Shown piece by piece: positions 11,985 to 22,937 of a stretch of 64,000 bases of DNA. A program made the translations under genes and the position numbers. The DNA is from Macrotis lagotis (taxonomy: Eukaryota > Chordata > Mammalia > Peramelemorphia > Peramelidae). The notes below the pieces were generated by a model that saw only the letters and a list, made by a program, of their open reading frames with translations, had not been told where the DNA came from and did not search any database. The first letter of the stretch is position 1; each line of letters opens with the position of its first letter. Where the stretch lies: assembly GCF_037893015.1 (NCBI RefSeq), contig NC_133666.1, positions 623,330,104 to 623,394,103 of the forward strand, written 5' to 3'.

Positions 11985-12407
11985 ACAGTCATCACACTAG
12001 GAAATAGTTCCTATGAGATTGCAGTCTGGCAACCACACCTGCAGGTGCTGCAGCCACAAGTCCTAGAGAAACAGAAATAAAAAAAAGGTTTTACCCTCAA
12101 AGTCCTTGTCAGATGGTTAAACATCAGAAACTGATATATCTTTGTCAGTGAAAATAATATTAAAAGATTGAGATGACCATCTTCTTTGCCACTTCACCTT
12201 AAGGACAGGGGACCTTTTCATCTGACTTGCACTTAAAATATTCCATGTGTGATTTTTTCCTCCATTAGAATGTGAGTTCCTTGATAATTGGAACTTTCTT
12301 ATCTATCTGCTTATATTTTCAGGGCTTTACTGAGTGCTTTGCATATAGTAAACATTTAATAAATATTTTTCATTCATTTTAATTTACATCACAGACAATT
12401 CAATCCA
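11985..12407 (+). repeat. Local duplicate A (includes an L2 3' end)
   Basis: Closely matches 19,846-20,257 along its whole length, starting at ACAGTCATCACACTAGG and ending at CAATTCAATCCA. The distal part (12,260-12,380) is an L2 3' end (GTGAGTTCCTTGATAATTGG ... TTTAATAAATATTTTT). The copy near 20 kb lacks about a dozen bases near 12,165. Unlike the distant copy, this one lies immediately beside duplicate B. Confidence 0.85.
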
Positions 12408-12422
12408 AATAGAGGGTTCTCC

Positions 12423-12745
12423 TAAGTAAAGACTGTGTGACCATTGTTTGGTATGTTACAGGCAGAATTCCCTTCTCAGAAACAGCACAGAGTAGATGAC
12501 CTCCAAGCATTCTTGATGCTGATTCCTTAAGGAGAACAAATAGGTTCTTATAATTGTTGTCATGGGTTCAGTATTCCTCTGTGAGGATCACTACTTGACC
12601 CAGGAATGCAGGTGTAAAAAGAAAATTAGAAATTTGTTAGAAAGAAAGTGATAGAGAAGTTAAGAAATTTAAAAAATGTGACTTGGATTGCTAATTCATC
12701 TTGGCAGGCCAGCTGCCAAGTCAAGCAGAAATCTAGAAGCTAGTA

Positions 12746-12781
<36 letters not shown>
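12423..12781 (-). repeat. Local duplicate B, LTR-like sequence
   Basis: Closely matches 17,532-17,926 and ends, like it, in a GA tract. Read on the minus strand it holds an AATAAA-like site followed by CTGCATTCCTGGGTCAAGTAG, resembling an LTR end also seen on the plus strand near 20,960-21,040. The homology runs about 150 bases past the presumed LTR edge in both copies, so this is a duplicated segment and not simply a pair of LTRs. It is a fossil with no coding capacity. Confidence 0.6.
12749..12781 (+). repeat. (GA)n microsatellite
   Basis: About 16 GA units at the end of duplicate B. The paralogous tract at 17,869-17,926 is nearly twice as long. Confidence 0.95.
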
Positions 12782-12782
<1 letters not shown>

Positions 12783-13136
12783 ACTGCAGCCAGGTTTTTT
12801 AGAACAAAGTTTAAGAATTGAATTGCCAGTTTAAAAACAAGACTATCCATGTAAATTGCTATTCTTCCTAAGTAAAAGCAAAAGGTATTGACTGGGATAA
12901 ACAGGAATGGAAGAGTAGACACTGCATAAATCAACCACAGTGCATAAGGTAGCAGAAGAGGGAATGAGAGATAACAGGGTGTGAGGGTTGGGTATCACAG
13001 GGCAGGACAGTAAGTATAAATGGTTCTGTTGAATAGTAATAGAAGAAATTTTCAAAGTTCATTTTGCTCTTGTTCCAAGGGGAATGAGATGTTTAAATAG
13101 ACTCTTATGATTAATGTATATTAACAATGTATGTTT

Positions 13137-13291
13137 GGGGCAGCTAGGTAGCATAGTGGATAAAGCACCAGCCTTGGAGTCAGGAGTACCTGGGTTCAAA
13201 TCCAGTCTCAGACACTTAATAATTACCTAGCTGTGTGGCCTTGGACAAGCCACTTAACCCCACTTGCCTTGCAAAAACCTAATAAAAAAAA
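13137..13291 (+). repeat. tRNA-derived SINE with target-site duplication
   Basis: Full-length copy from GGGGCAGCTAGGTAGC to the A-rich tail. Flanked by an exact 14-base duplication AACAATGTATGTTT (13,123-13,136 and 13,292-13,305). The related block near 38.3 kb has no SINE here, so this insertion came after the two blocks separated. Confidence 0.95.
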
Positions 13292-13751
13292 AACAATGTA
13301 TGTTTAATTATAAAGGAATCAATAATGTGGACTTGTCTCTTGGTGACTGCAGACTGCTGATGGGGGGCTCTGAATAAATGGCAATGGTGTGGGTCCCATT
13401 GTAAGGTAAGTTATTGATGAATAAGATGTTTTTATCAGTTATGTGATATTCTTTTGTATCTGCAAAGAGATTATATTTGAAATATTTAGTTATCTCTTGT
13501 GAATGTCATTTAAATACTGTATTGTTAAAGCCTGGGATTAATGACTGATTGCTTTGAAGGGCAATAAGGAAAATATGAAAAGTATGACCCTTTCTGGCAT
13601 AGATCTATGGGTTCATGAATAAAATATTAATGGAAGGATTGCCTTGTTCATTCTAGTAATTTGTGTTATTCTGCTACTCTTATTGCTGTTCTGTTATATT
13701 GAAATTAATAATACATGTTGGAAAGCTACCTAAGATGTTCTAATGTATGTT

Positions 13752-13896
13752 AGGGGCAGCTGGGTGGCTCAGTAGATAGAGTACAGGCCCTGAAGTCAGG
13801 AGACTTGAGTTCAAATCAGGTCTCACTTAATGATTATCTAGCTGTGTGACCTTGGGCAAATCACTTAACCCCAATTGCCTTGCCAAAACAAAAATA
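13752..13896 (+). repeat. tRNA-derived SINE shared with the inverted relative
   Basis: Runs from GGGGCAGCTGGGTGGC to CCTTGCCAAAACAAAAATAA. The inverted relative carries a SINE at the same site (37,745-37,889; both follow TGTATGTTA), so the insertion predates the divergence of the two blocks. Confidence 0.85.
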
Positions 13897-16254
13897 ACCA
13901 TTTGCATATTGAGGATGTCTAGAAGGTAAACACATTTATGTATAGAAGTTTCTATCGATATATGTGAATTGGGAATATTTTAGATCTATATGTACATTCC
14001 AAAGTGGTGATTGTTTGCTTTGAAGGAAAAGCATGTAATATGGGAAAGATAAACACAAGATAATTTGAGATTTCTCTATGGGATCTCCTGGACAAAGGAG
14101 GCATTTATTTGTTGTAAGATACAACAGGCTAGAAGGAGGTTTCTCTAGCCTAGGGGAATCTGATATGCCATCTTTATATAGAGATGAAGTAGATATGATT
14201 ACAGACCAAAGGATGTCTCTAGTAAGAAGTAGGAGATGAGGCCTGTAGGGCCAATCATAATTAGAAAGAAGCAGGAAGGATACTCAGAGCTTTAGGTAGG
14301 GGTTTCATTAATTGGGACCCCATTAAGATCATAATTGCAATTTAGTTAATTCTATTCCCTGGAAGTTCTAACTAGGTAAAACAATTATTTTAGACCAGGG
14401 GACTTTTAACCAATTTTCTCTCATGTCAGATACCAGGATGGTCAACAAAAGGAAATGCTACTGGCTAAATGTCCCATTATTGGAGCCAGGGAAGCCAGTG
14501 GGCTAAAGATGTCAGGTGACAGGGATGGACAGTCAAAGGGGCAGCTTCTCAGTAGGGCTGAGGTTGGACCCCTTTAACTTGATTTCCCCAAAATAATATT
14601 TGGATAATGTCTCACCTGGAAGAATAAATCTGGCCTAAGACATTTGACTTACCCATGTGACCTCTGCCTGGACACTGACATTCAATACTTATATCTGTAA
14701 AGGAATTTTCCTTTAACTTCCTGGACCTTTATAGTTAGTTATTAAGCAAACTAGAAAAAGAAGTTTTAGATGAATTGGATCTAATAGCCAGAGACAGGTT
14801 AGGTGTCTGGCTTTGACACCTGCTATCAGCTATGTGCTAAGATGGGAATTAAGTTTCCTTAGTTTTTATGTTAGGGGGGTATTTAGGTAAGAAGAAGAAT
14901 GAGAAATTCTTAGGATAATTGCAGTTTCGAGGTCTAGTTAGGAAAGGAATGTGAGTTAGATAAGTACACCAGGAAAAGGAAAATATGGGAATATTTGGGA
15001 AAAAATTCATTTTGGTTAAGGATGTTTGAGTCATTATTGTAATAAGAGCAAAGGATAAAATTGTTTTATTTTAAACCAGATGCCTGGTACTCTTAGAACA
15101 AAGATGACTGTTGAATATATATGTTACAAGCTTGAGTCAATCATTCTCATTGGGAGTTTGCTCATGTAGTAAAATACTAATGGAAGTTTCTGTTAAAAGT
15201 GAAATATGTGTGTCATTATGGCAATAAGGCAAAAATGTAAATTGTAATAAATTCCAGAATCTCATTGTTTTGTAATGGAAACATGTGTTTTGATCTGAGT
15301 AAGATGTTAAGCAGTTTCTTTACCAGAAGACAACTAGTCACCAGAGCTGGAGAGGACTTTTTGGAACAGAGGATGCTGAAGGACATTGGATGCCTCCAAG
15401 GGAGAAGAGAAGGAAAAGAGAGGAGAGACACTGGACCAGTTCATCTCCACCATCTCTCACCAATGTGTACATTGTTTATCTTTAACTTCCCCTTGACTCT
15501 GTGTGATGCCCCTACTTATGCCCTTCTTCTTATGGAAAGGAGGAGGGGAGGCAGGGTGAAAATGAATGTTCTCCATTGAGAGAAAAAGAGGGACATTATT
15601 GGGTGGCATAATTATATCTACAAGATTCTATACATCCTATCTATATGGAGAGTCCTATCTCTGATTTAGACAATGGGGTATTAGTAAAGGTGGGAGGAGA
15701 TTCTAGCTGACAGAAATCAATGGCCAATCTTTTGGTGTGGCTAACTGCTGGTAGTTCACAATAGTTTGAGAATTGGCCTTGGGTAGCAGTACCCCTGGAT
15801 CTGGCCTAGATTCTCTGTCCCTGGTCAGAGGTGCACTGTGGCACAGGATTCTGATCCAGAGGAGAGAAACACCAGTGCCATGTGACTGAGTCAGTTCAGG
15901 GTGACTATTGTTTATAGGTAACTGGCCAGTATATTTACCTGGGGAGTGTCAAATGTCTGGACATGTGCAGAAGCAGGGTACATATATTCAGGACTGTACA
16001 ATTTAGAGATAGGTGGCCTCAGTCTCATGTGAGATTAATTATGGCAACTGGAGGACTTGTTTAAGGGAAACTCTGATTATGAGTTAGTGTGGACTTGCAA
16101 GGAAAGTATGGAAATGGCCATTGCCAAGAAAAATATTTTAAGGAACATCACTAGGTATATTAGCAATTCTTGGGGTTGATCCAATGGCACAACATCAGGA
16201 ATTTAGTTTGATCAAATTTGGAGGCAGGAAGACCTTTCTAAAGACATTGTTATA

Positions 16255-16410
16255 GGGGCGGCAAGGTGGTGCAGTGGATAGAGCACTGGCCCTGGAGTAA
16301 GGAGTACCTGAGTTCAAATCCGGCCTCAGACACTTAACAATTGCCTAGTTGTGTGGCCTTGGGCAAGCCACTTAAACCCATTGCCTTTGCAAAACCTAAA
16401 AAATAAAAAA
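16255..16410 (+). repeat. tRNA-derived SINE with target-site duplication
   Basis: GGGGCGGCAAGGTGGTGCAG to an A-rich tail. Flanks carry AAGACATTGTTATA and a near-identical copy with one change (16,241-16,254 and about 16,409-16,422). Confidence 0.9.
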
Positions 16411-16593
16411 GACATTGGTATAAAAACTTGCAGTGGAAAGAGGTGCAGTAACTTGGGATACGTACCTATTATCATGGTGATTATAGGATTTATCTTCCCT
16501 TGGAAGTAAGGAGGTGATCAGGGGAGATGTTATTTAGCCTTAAGGGCCTACTCAGAAATTTGAAGCAATCTCATTAAAATAAAAGAGGAGGGA

Positions 16594-17027
16594 TTGAGTG
16601 GGATAAAGTCTGAGATTTCTTCAGTAGAATATTATAGATTGGAGAATAGTTAACTATGTGACCCTCCTCCCTTGACAAAGCAACTTCTGGGATATTGTGA
16701 AGAGTCAACTGACCCCATCTTATCTATTGAAATCTGGATGTCCATTCAGTTCCTGGGGCTGAAGAGATAAAGTGGTTTTGGTTTGAATTATATGCTCTTT
16801 TCCTTAGATTAATTTTCAGTCTAGATTGGGAAGACCACATTCCTCATTAACGAGGGTGGGTCAGTGTGGGGGGGGGTCAAGTTAGGATAAATATGATTCT
16901 TGGGTCTTTTGCTTTTGCCTCAATCTCTGTAATTGACTGGGGCCAGTTCCTTGAGAAAAGAATAAAGCTTTCTCTTCATAGCTTGAGAGATCTCTGAAAT
17001 TTATTTAAGTGGCAATTGTCCCACACA
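16594..17027 (+). repeat. LTR-like fossil end
   Basis: Follows a purine-rich tract (AAAAGAGGAGGGA), starts near TTGAGTGGG and ends ...CCCACACA. It contains a TATA-like AGGATAAATATG and a polyadenylation signal (AGAATAAAGC) about 75 bases before the end. This layout fits a retroviral LTR. No second copy of the same LTR was recognised in the window. Confidence 0.45.
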
Positions 17028-17029
17028 GA

Positions 17030-17530
17030 TTCAAATGGAGTTACTTGACTAACCAAACTTTTAAATCCAAACCATTCTAAATTTTATTAAATGGTCTACA
17101 GTAGGTCCCAGTCCAAGTCTCTCCATTCACTCTCTGAGTGAATGCAAATAGCAATTGTTTTCAGGTCTTTTCATCATAGTTGATTCTTTTGTAGTGAGAA
17201 ACTAGACCATCTTTTCTCTCATTTCTTACCTAGACCTTAATTATTTCATTGTTGTTGCTTTAGAAAAACTGAAACTTGTGAAAAGACCCTGATTTAAAAA
17301 GACCAAGGTCATCCCCAGTCATCTTGACTTTTTTCATGCTAAGTGAAGATATGAAGGAGGAAATGGCAATGGTTAGTCTGGAACAGGAAAGTCAAAGCTC
17401 ACAATTGAAAGCTATCTTCTAATATTTGCAGTAATTTTACATTGAAAGGGAAAATGCCCTGGTTCTGCTTGATGAAAGACTTCCAAAAACTGAAGCTTTC
17501 CAAGAGAAAGATGGGTCATATCAGGAAATA
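17030..17530. other. Unclassified DNA
   Basis: No gene or nameable repeat seen between the LTR-like end and duplicate B'. Confidence 0.4.
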
Positions 17531-17531
17531 G

Positions 17532-17865
17532 TAAGTAAAGACTAAGTAATGACTATGTGACCATTGTTTGGTATGTTACATGCAGCATTCCCTTCTCAGA
17601 AACAGCACAGAGTAGATGACCTCCAAGCATTCTTGATGCTGATTCCTTAAGGAGAACAAATAGGTTCTTATAATTGTTGTCATCGGTTCAGTATTCCTCT
17701 GTGAGGTTCACTACTTGACCCAGGAATGCAGGTGTAAATAGAAAAGTAGAGATTTATTAAAAAGAAAGTGATAGAGAAGTTAAGAAATTAAAGAAAAGCA
17801 ACTTGGATTGCTAATTCATCTTGGCAGGCCAGCTGCCAAGTCAAGCAGAAATCTAGAAGCTAGTA

Positions 17866-17926
<61 letters not shown>
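17532..17926 (-). repeat. Local duplicate B', LTR-like sequence
   Basis: Near-identical to 12,423-12,781 apart from scattered substitutions and a longer GA tract at 17,869-17,926. See duplicate B for the LTR-like reading on the minus strand. Fossil, non-coding. Confidence 0.6.
17869..17926 (+). repeat. (GA)n microsatellite
   Basis: About 29 GA units without interruption. Confidence 0.95.
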
Positions 17927-17928
<2 letters not shown>

Positions 17929-18215
17929 AAACTTGGGAATCACCCAAATGCAGCGTTAGAGAGTTTTTCTTTGGGGGAGGGATCAGGAATCTACAGATCT
18001 ACAGTTTCTGTTTCTGATCTGGGTGGTCTTGTGTAACCTAGCTAGCCTTACCAGGTTAGACTGGAGGTCAAGACAGAGTGTTTAAATAGAGTGAAATGTT
18101 TACAAAACTTTGTTTCCAATGAATTTCCATTTTCCCTATGCCCATGGTTCTCTGTATCATAAAGAGAGCACAAGCTCCTTAGTAAGAATACTAGGTATAC
18201 TACAGGGATTACTGG

Positions 18216-18254
18216 GTTTTTTATATTGAATCCATATGAGAACAGATCACAGTG
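18216..18254 (-). promoter_or_regulatory. Candidate 23-spacer recombination signal (3' side of D-like segment 3)
   Basis: On the minus strand: heptamer CACTGTG (18,254-18,248; differs from CACAGTG only at positions 4 and 5, CAC intact), 23-base spacer, nonamer ATAAAAAAC (18,224-18,216, 7 of 9). Confidence 0.4.
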
Positions 18255-18271
18255 TGATTCCCAACCACTGA
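18255..18271 (-). other. D-like gene segment 3 (candidate)
   Basis: The 17-base core reads TCAGTGGTTGGGAATCA on the minus strand, with a G-rich centre like a D segment. A perfect heptamer lies on its 5' side and an altered one on its 3' side. Spacer lengths are exactly 12 and 23, in the same polarity as segments 1 and 2. The 5' nonamer is poor, so this may be a decayed segment or a chance match. The 12-base spacer shares 8 of 12 bases with that of segment 1. Confidence 0.42.
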
Positions 18272-18299
18272 CACAGTGATTCATGGTTTACTCTAAACC
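18272..18299 (-). promoter_or_regulatory. Candidate 12-spacer recombination signal (5' side of D-like segment 3)
   Basis: On the minus strand: nonamer GGTTTAGAG (18,299-18,291, only 5 of 9), 12-base spacer, perfect heptamer CACTGTG (18,278-18,272). Confidence 0.4.
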
Positions 18300-19537
18300 A
18301 CCTCTTTCACCTCTTTCACCTCTTTCATCTCCCTAGGGACCCTAAAGAATTCTGTTTATCTAGATTTAAGATTGAAATCTACAGGTGTGTGTGTATCAAA
18401 CTTTAAGCCTTCCAGGAAGCTGTTGCATTTTCTGTTGATGATTTTATCACTTTCCAGAAAATTACTTAAAGTTTCTGGTGCTAAAGACACTAAGAGTGAT
18501 TCGGGGTAACCCAGTCATGATGACTGAAGGCCCTCCTATTGCACAGAATGTCTAATCCTTAAAAACTTCTCGGGTCTATAAGCAACTATCTGACACCTCC
18601 CCAGATTTCATCCCTAAAAGTATAATGTCAACAACCTCCTCCCTCAGCACATCAGATAAAAGACCATCAGAGACCAGAATCATTCTTCCTCTATCCCATC
18701 TGAGCAAAATATTTTTTTACCATTTCTCTAGAATAGAATACTCTTCTACCTTTCATTGGAGAGGTAACTCTCTTTTTCCAAAGAGTTAAAATCCTAAATT
18801 AGAGCTTTCTTAACTGGATGAACTTGGGAAGCCATAAAAATCTTAATAGAAGTGAATTTAAATACTGTCTAAGTCTGATACTCTTAAGTTCTGTATTTCT
18901 GTTCAAAAATTGATCTCTTCACATCAAACTAATAGTTATAAATCTGAATCTAATAGTTATAAATCTGTTTCAATGTGTAAAAATGTCAATCTACCATGTC
19001 AAGACCTGTCTCCTACATCTGAAATGTTGGTTTGGCCTATTTCAATACTACCTGTTCAGTTCAGTGATAGCACTAATAAATTCCTTCATCTGGAACAACA
19101 AACCACAAGATAAAGACATCTTCAATGAAGAGAGGGCAATTCTTTGGCTTTATGTAAACATTCCTCTTAGCCTAAGTAGGATTCTTATCAATAGGAATTT
19201 GAAGCAAATATTATAAGTTATGGGAGGATCATATTGTAGAACTATCATCCCATATGAAATCTCATTTATTACTGTTTATTTTATGAATCTTTGTTGTTTT
19301 TGTGTAAAATGCCCCCAAAATTTTGTATCATCTCTCCATGGGTTATTGGTAAGATCTTAGAGAATAAAACTTCATTTATAAAACTTAATTTTGTTATTTC
19401 ATTTTTTAGCCTAGATAGTTAACAGTATATAAGTTTTAAGATGCCTTCCACATCTAAATCTACAAACCTATGACCCACTGTGTGACAGGTGATTATTAGG
19501 AATTATGCCTTTATCTGAGACAAAATCTGCCCCTTAC
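18300..19537. other. Unclassified DNA
   Basis: I see no domain-bearing frame and no repeat boundary. A short CACCTCTTT direct repeat occurs near 18,300-18,330. Confidence 0.4.
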
Positions 19538-19620
19538 ATACACACAGAGACACACACAGAAACACAAACACATATGCACGCACACACACACACACACATA
19601 CACACACACACACACACACC
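19538..19620 (+). repeat. (AC)n-rich microsatellite
   Basis: Imperfect CA-rich lead-in followed by a nearly pure CA tract from 19,579. Confidence 0.9.
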
Positions 19621-19845
19621 ACATGGAGAAGAGGACAACTATCTTCATCAACTGCCACCAACTGTCATTCACAGGTCAAGCAACAAGCAAGCCAGCCTAA
19701 CAAACAAAGGTACTGTGAGAAAACAAAGGCAGAATAATATGTACAAGCAGCTAGAACCACCATCTTCTTTCATATCCAAATGGACACTGCCCCAAATCCT
19801 GAACTCTAAAGTGTTGGGAATAGCAATATTTCCAGTCCTTAGTCC

Positions 19846-20257
19846 ACAGTCATCACACTAGGAAATAGTTCCTATGAGATTGCAGTCTGGCAACCACACC
19901 TGCAGGTGCTGCAGCCACAAGTCCTAGAGAAACAGAAATTAAAAAAAAAAAGTCTTACCATCAAAGTCCTTGTCAGATGGTTAAACATCAGAAACTGATA
20001 TATCTTTGTCAGTGAAAATAATATGACCATCTTCTTTGCCACTTCACCTTAAGGACATGGGACCTTTCCATCTGACTTGCACTTAAAATCTTCCATGTGT
20101 GATTTTTTCCCCCATTAGAATGTGAGTTCCTTGATAATTGGAACTTTCTTATCTATCTGCTTATATTTTCAGGGTTTTACTGAGTGCTTTGCATATAGTA
20201 AACGTTTAATAAATATTTTTCATTCATTTTAATTTATATCACAGACAATTCAATCCA
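19846..20257 (+). repeat. Local duplicate A' (includes an L2 3' end)
   Basis: Paralogue of 11,985-12,407, same orientation, same end points, with few substitutions and one short deletion. It lies 1.9 kb from duplicate B', whereas A and B are adjacent. Confidence 0.85.
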
Positions 20258-20299
20258 CACATACGTACCCTGCTCTGTATTTTGTCCTATGAAATCAAT

Positions 20300-21060
20300 T
20301 GGAATGAGCTCAATCCCTCTTCAATTTAAAGATAGTTCAAGTTCCTACCATTCCCAGTGAAAACTGAAACATACTTTGACTGCTTCCCCCTGAAGTTGTA
20401 AGAAAGTCAATTTATGCTCAATAAAAGAAAGAACTTGCCCAGTGTTAATGTTTTCCAAATTCAGAAGAAATTCAATAAACTCAAACTCTCCCTAGGCCCT
20501 ACCTCCACTCATGTCTCCTTCTGTCTATCCTGAAAATACTTTTGATGCAGAGAACCCTGGGCATAGAGAATATTGAAATTAATTGGAACAAAATTTTGTA
20601 AATCTTTTGTTTGCACTTTTAATAATCTTCACTCTTCCTCTGTCTCTCTCTGTTAAAACACTCCATCTTGATCTCCAATCTGACCTTGGCCACCTTCTCA
20701 TTGATAAAGCAAGGTAGACTATGCAGGAACCAAAAACTCATCTTGAGACTACCCAGGCCAGAATCAGAGACCTTTAACTCCTCCCCAAAAGGCAAACTCT
20801 CCAATGAGGGATTTGGGAAACTCCAAAGTTACTATTTCTTCCCATGGACCCTGAGGACATACTTAAGGCTCTGTCTCTTTTTACTTTCAGATGTCTGTTT
20901 AGCAATTCATGCAGTTTTCTTTAATCTCTCTTTAACTTTTCCATCACTTCCTTTGTGTTGCAACTTCTTAATAAATCTCTATTTTCTTTTTCTCTCTGCA
21001 TTCCTGGGAGAAGTAGTGATTCTTAGCTGGAAAATGTTAAATCACTACAATACTATGAGA
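20300..21060 (+). repeat. Possible solitary LTR, fossil
   Basis: The right end carries CTTAATAAATCTCTATTTTC and then CTGCATTCCTGGGAGAAGTAG, matching in arrangement the minus-strand reading of duplicates B and B'. No internal region follows. The left edge is uncertain. Old and non-coding. Confidence 0.35.
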
Positions 21061-21080
21061 AAGATCCTAAAACCTAACTT

Positions 21081-21217
21081 AAGGGGCATCTAGCACTGAC
21101 CCTGGAGTCAGGAGGACCTGAGTTCAAATCCTTCCTCAGATACTTAATAATTACCTAGCTGTCTGACCTTGTACAAGTCACTTAACTCCATTGCCTTGAA
21201 AAAAAAGAAGAAAAAAG
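21081..21217 (+). repeat. tRNA-derived SINE, internally shortened
   Basis: GGGGCATCTAGCACTG joins the SINE head to its middle, with about 25 bases of the head missing. Flanked by AAAACCTAACTT at 21,069-21,080 and 21,218-21,229. Confidence 0.9.
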
Positions 21218-21234
21218 AAAACCTAACTTGAACA

Positions 21235-21345
21235 ACATTTCTCCCTTGCTCAATAAACCTCAGAGACTTCCCATTACTCAGAGGATAAAATCCAAATTAA
21301 CACACATCTCTAGCTTTGTATGATAGTACTCTTCTCCAGGAAATC
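21235..21345 (+). repeat. L2-like fragment
   Basis: CAGAGACTTCCCATTACTCAGAGGATAAAATCC matches in order the L2 3' region word set (CAGTGACTCCCTATTACC...AGGATAAAATCC). Short and old. Confidence 0.45.
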
Positions 21346-21544
21346 TATGTTATAGTTAAATTTAACTTCATCAAATATCTGGAAAATCTTAAAACCTCAG
21401 ATTCTCACCACCTGAAGGAAGCTCATGGGGCATCTATCTAAAGACTTGTCTAGGGGTGGGATGACCAGAGCCTTACTCCAAAGCAAGGAAGCCTGAGAAT
21501 ACAGAACTTTGAAAAGATGCTTTTATATGATTATTCATTTTAAA

Positions 21545-21700
21545 ATGTGTTACACTTTCATTTTATAAAGATCTTAGGATCACTGAGCAATCTAATACAA
21601 ACTCTTTGTTTTTTCAGATGAAGAAATAGATCCGAACTTTAAATTACTAAATTCACACAGCTGGTATCAGAGGCAGACTATTTTCACCCCTTTAACAGTA
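21545..21700 (+). repeat. MIR-like relic
   Basis: ATTTTATAAAGATCTTAGGA, CAGATGAAGAAATAGA and TTCACACAGCTGGTATCAGAG lie in MIR order, heavily diverged. Confidence 0.4.
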
Positions 21701-22920
21701 TAGAGATGAGTTAGTAATAATAATTAATTAATTTGGAAAGATTCTAGATGGTTTGCCTCCCAGTCTCCATAACCCAGACTAAGTCACTTCACTAAGTGAC
21801 AGCCTCCCCAACCCTGACAAATTGGGGCATACCCCTAAAATTGTACCCTTTGTGAAGTTGATTTCCAGTGTTTGCTCCCACCATTCTTGATTTGAGAGCA
21901 GATTTTTATCTGATAGAAAGATTCCTAGTTATACCTCTGCATCTAGTCCTTTTCAGGGCTGCTCATCCACTATTAGTGTCCATCTTTCACCCAGCTCTCA
22001 TCTGTGACTCCAAGAAGCTATAGCATGTACAGCAGCCATACCCTGATAAAAACATCTCATAAATCAGGCTAGCCAGGTTGAGGGAAACTGAGAGGACTTA
22101 AATCAGTTGGTGAGTTGGGAAAACGTCTACACCAAAATTGTGGAGATTTACCTGGGTGGAATGGGCAGTGAGAACAATTCATGCTAACTGACTATGAAGG
22201 TAGTTGAGCAGGCATTGTAGAGCACTTAGTGCTTAGTTAGACAACAAAGACACCAATTTCATTGTATTAGTATTGTAAAAACCCATATTGTCCTCACTAA
22301 GTGTTGTCCATTATCTGAACCTCAAACTGTGGAGATAAGCCCAAATCTGAATAAGTGGGTTGAAAAACGATTAAACTTTGGGAAAACTGGACATCCTCCC
22401 TAAGCAAAAACATTCTCTTGAGGTATTTTCCAGATGGCCAGTTCCTGGGATACTGAAAACACCATTTGAAGCACATCTTAGAACCTGACAGAGAACCCTT
22501 TTTGTTTGAAGGCTGATTTAAACTGTAAGTACAGGGGCTGTTCTTTGTAATCTCCTCTATGGTATGGACACATTAGTCTCGATGGGATTCTTGAAGGCTG
22601 CTCCTGGGACTGTTTGTGATCCAGATGTTGCTGATTTCCCCCTAAAGGTGATGACTGATTGCAGTAAGATAACTTTATCCTGACTTGTCATTTTACAGAG
22701 ACTATATTAATCTTATTGAGACAAAATGTCATAGAGACTTTTGACGTTACTAAGAAATCCATTTATTAAACTTAATTACTTTCATAATCTGAAGGTAAAT
22801 TATCTCTACAACTATTGATTGCTTTGCAACACAGTCACTCACTGTATCCCAGGGCAATGTCTGTCATCTTTTTCATTTGTCTTGCCTTTGGATTTCAATA
22901 TAATTAGGCACCATCTGTCT
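21701..22920. other. Unclassified, repeat-like DNA
   Basis: No coding frame. The 22,010-22,680 stretch is moderately GC-balanced and reads like middle-repetitive sequence, but I cannot name a family. Confidence 0.35.
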
Positions 22921-22937
22921 AGCCCAAGATTTCTTTG

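Larger units (their letters stand above)
13058..17027 (+). mobile_element. LTR-element relic (ERV-like), fossil
   Basis: The first 1.8 kb (13,058-14,840) is the inverted counterpart of 36,822-38,425. The right end (16,594-17,027) looks like an LTR preceded by a purine tract. No retroviral protein is legible, so it is broken well beyond coding; orientation rests on the LTR-like end and is uncertain. SINEs are inserted at 13,137, 13,752 and 16,255. By divergence from its relative it is old. Confidence 0.4.

Noticed and set aside
12936-12942. CACAGTG heptamer.
   Set aside because: No A-rich nonamer at 12 or 23 bases.
15265-15579. Plus-strand open frame of 104 codons.
   Set aside because: It lies in a fossil LTR-element block and has no recognisable protein similarity.
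18048-18284. Minus-strand open frame of 78 codons starting beside D-like segment 3, considered as a J or exon.
   Set aside because: No FGxG motif in register and no domain; it covers the recombination-signal candidate by chance.
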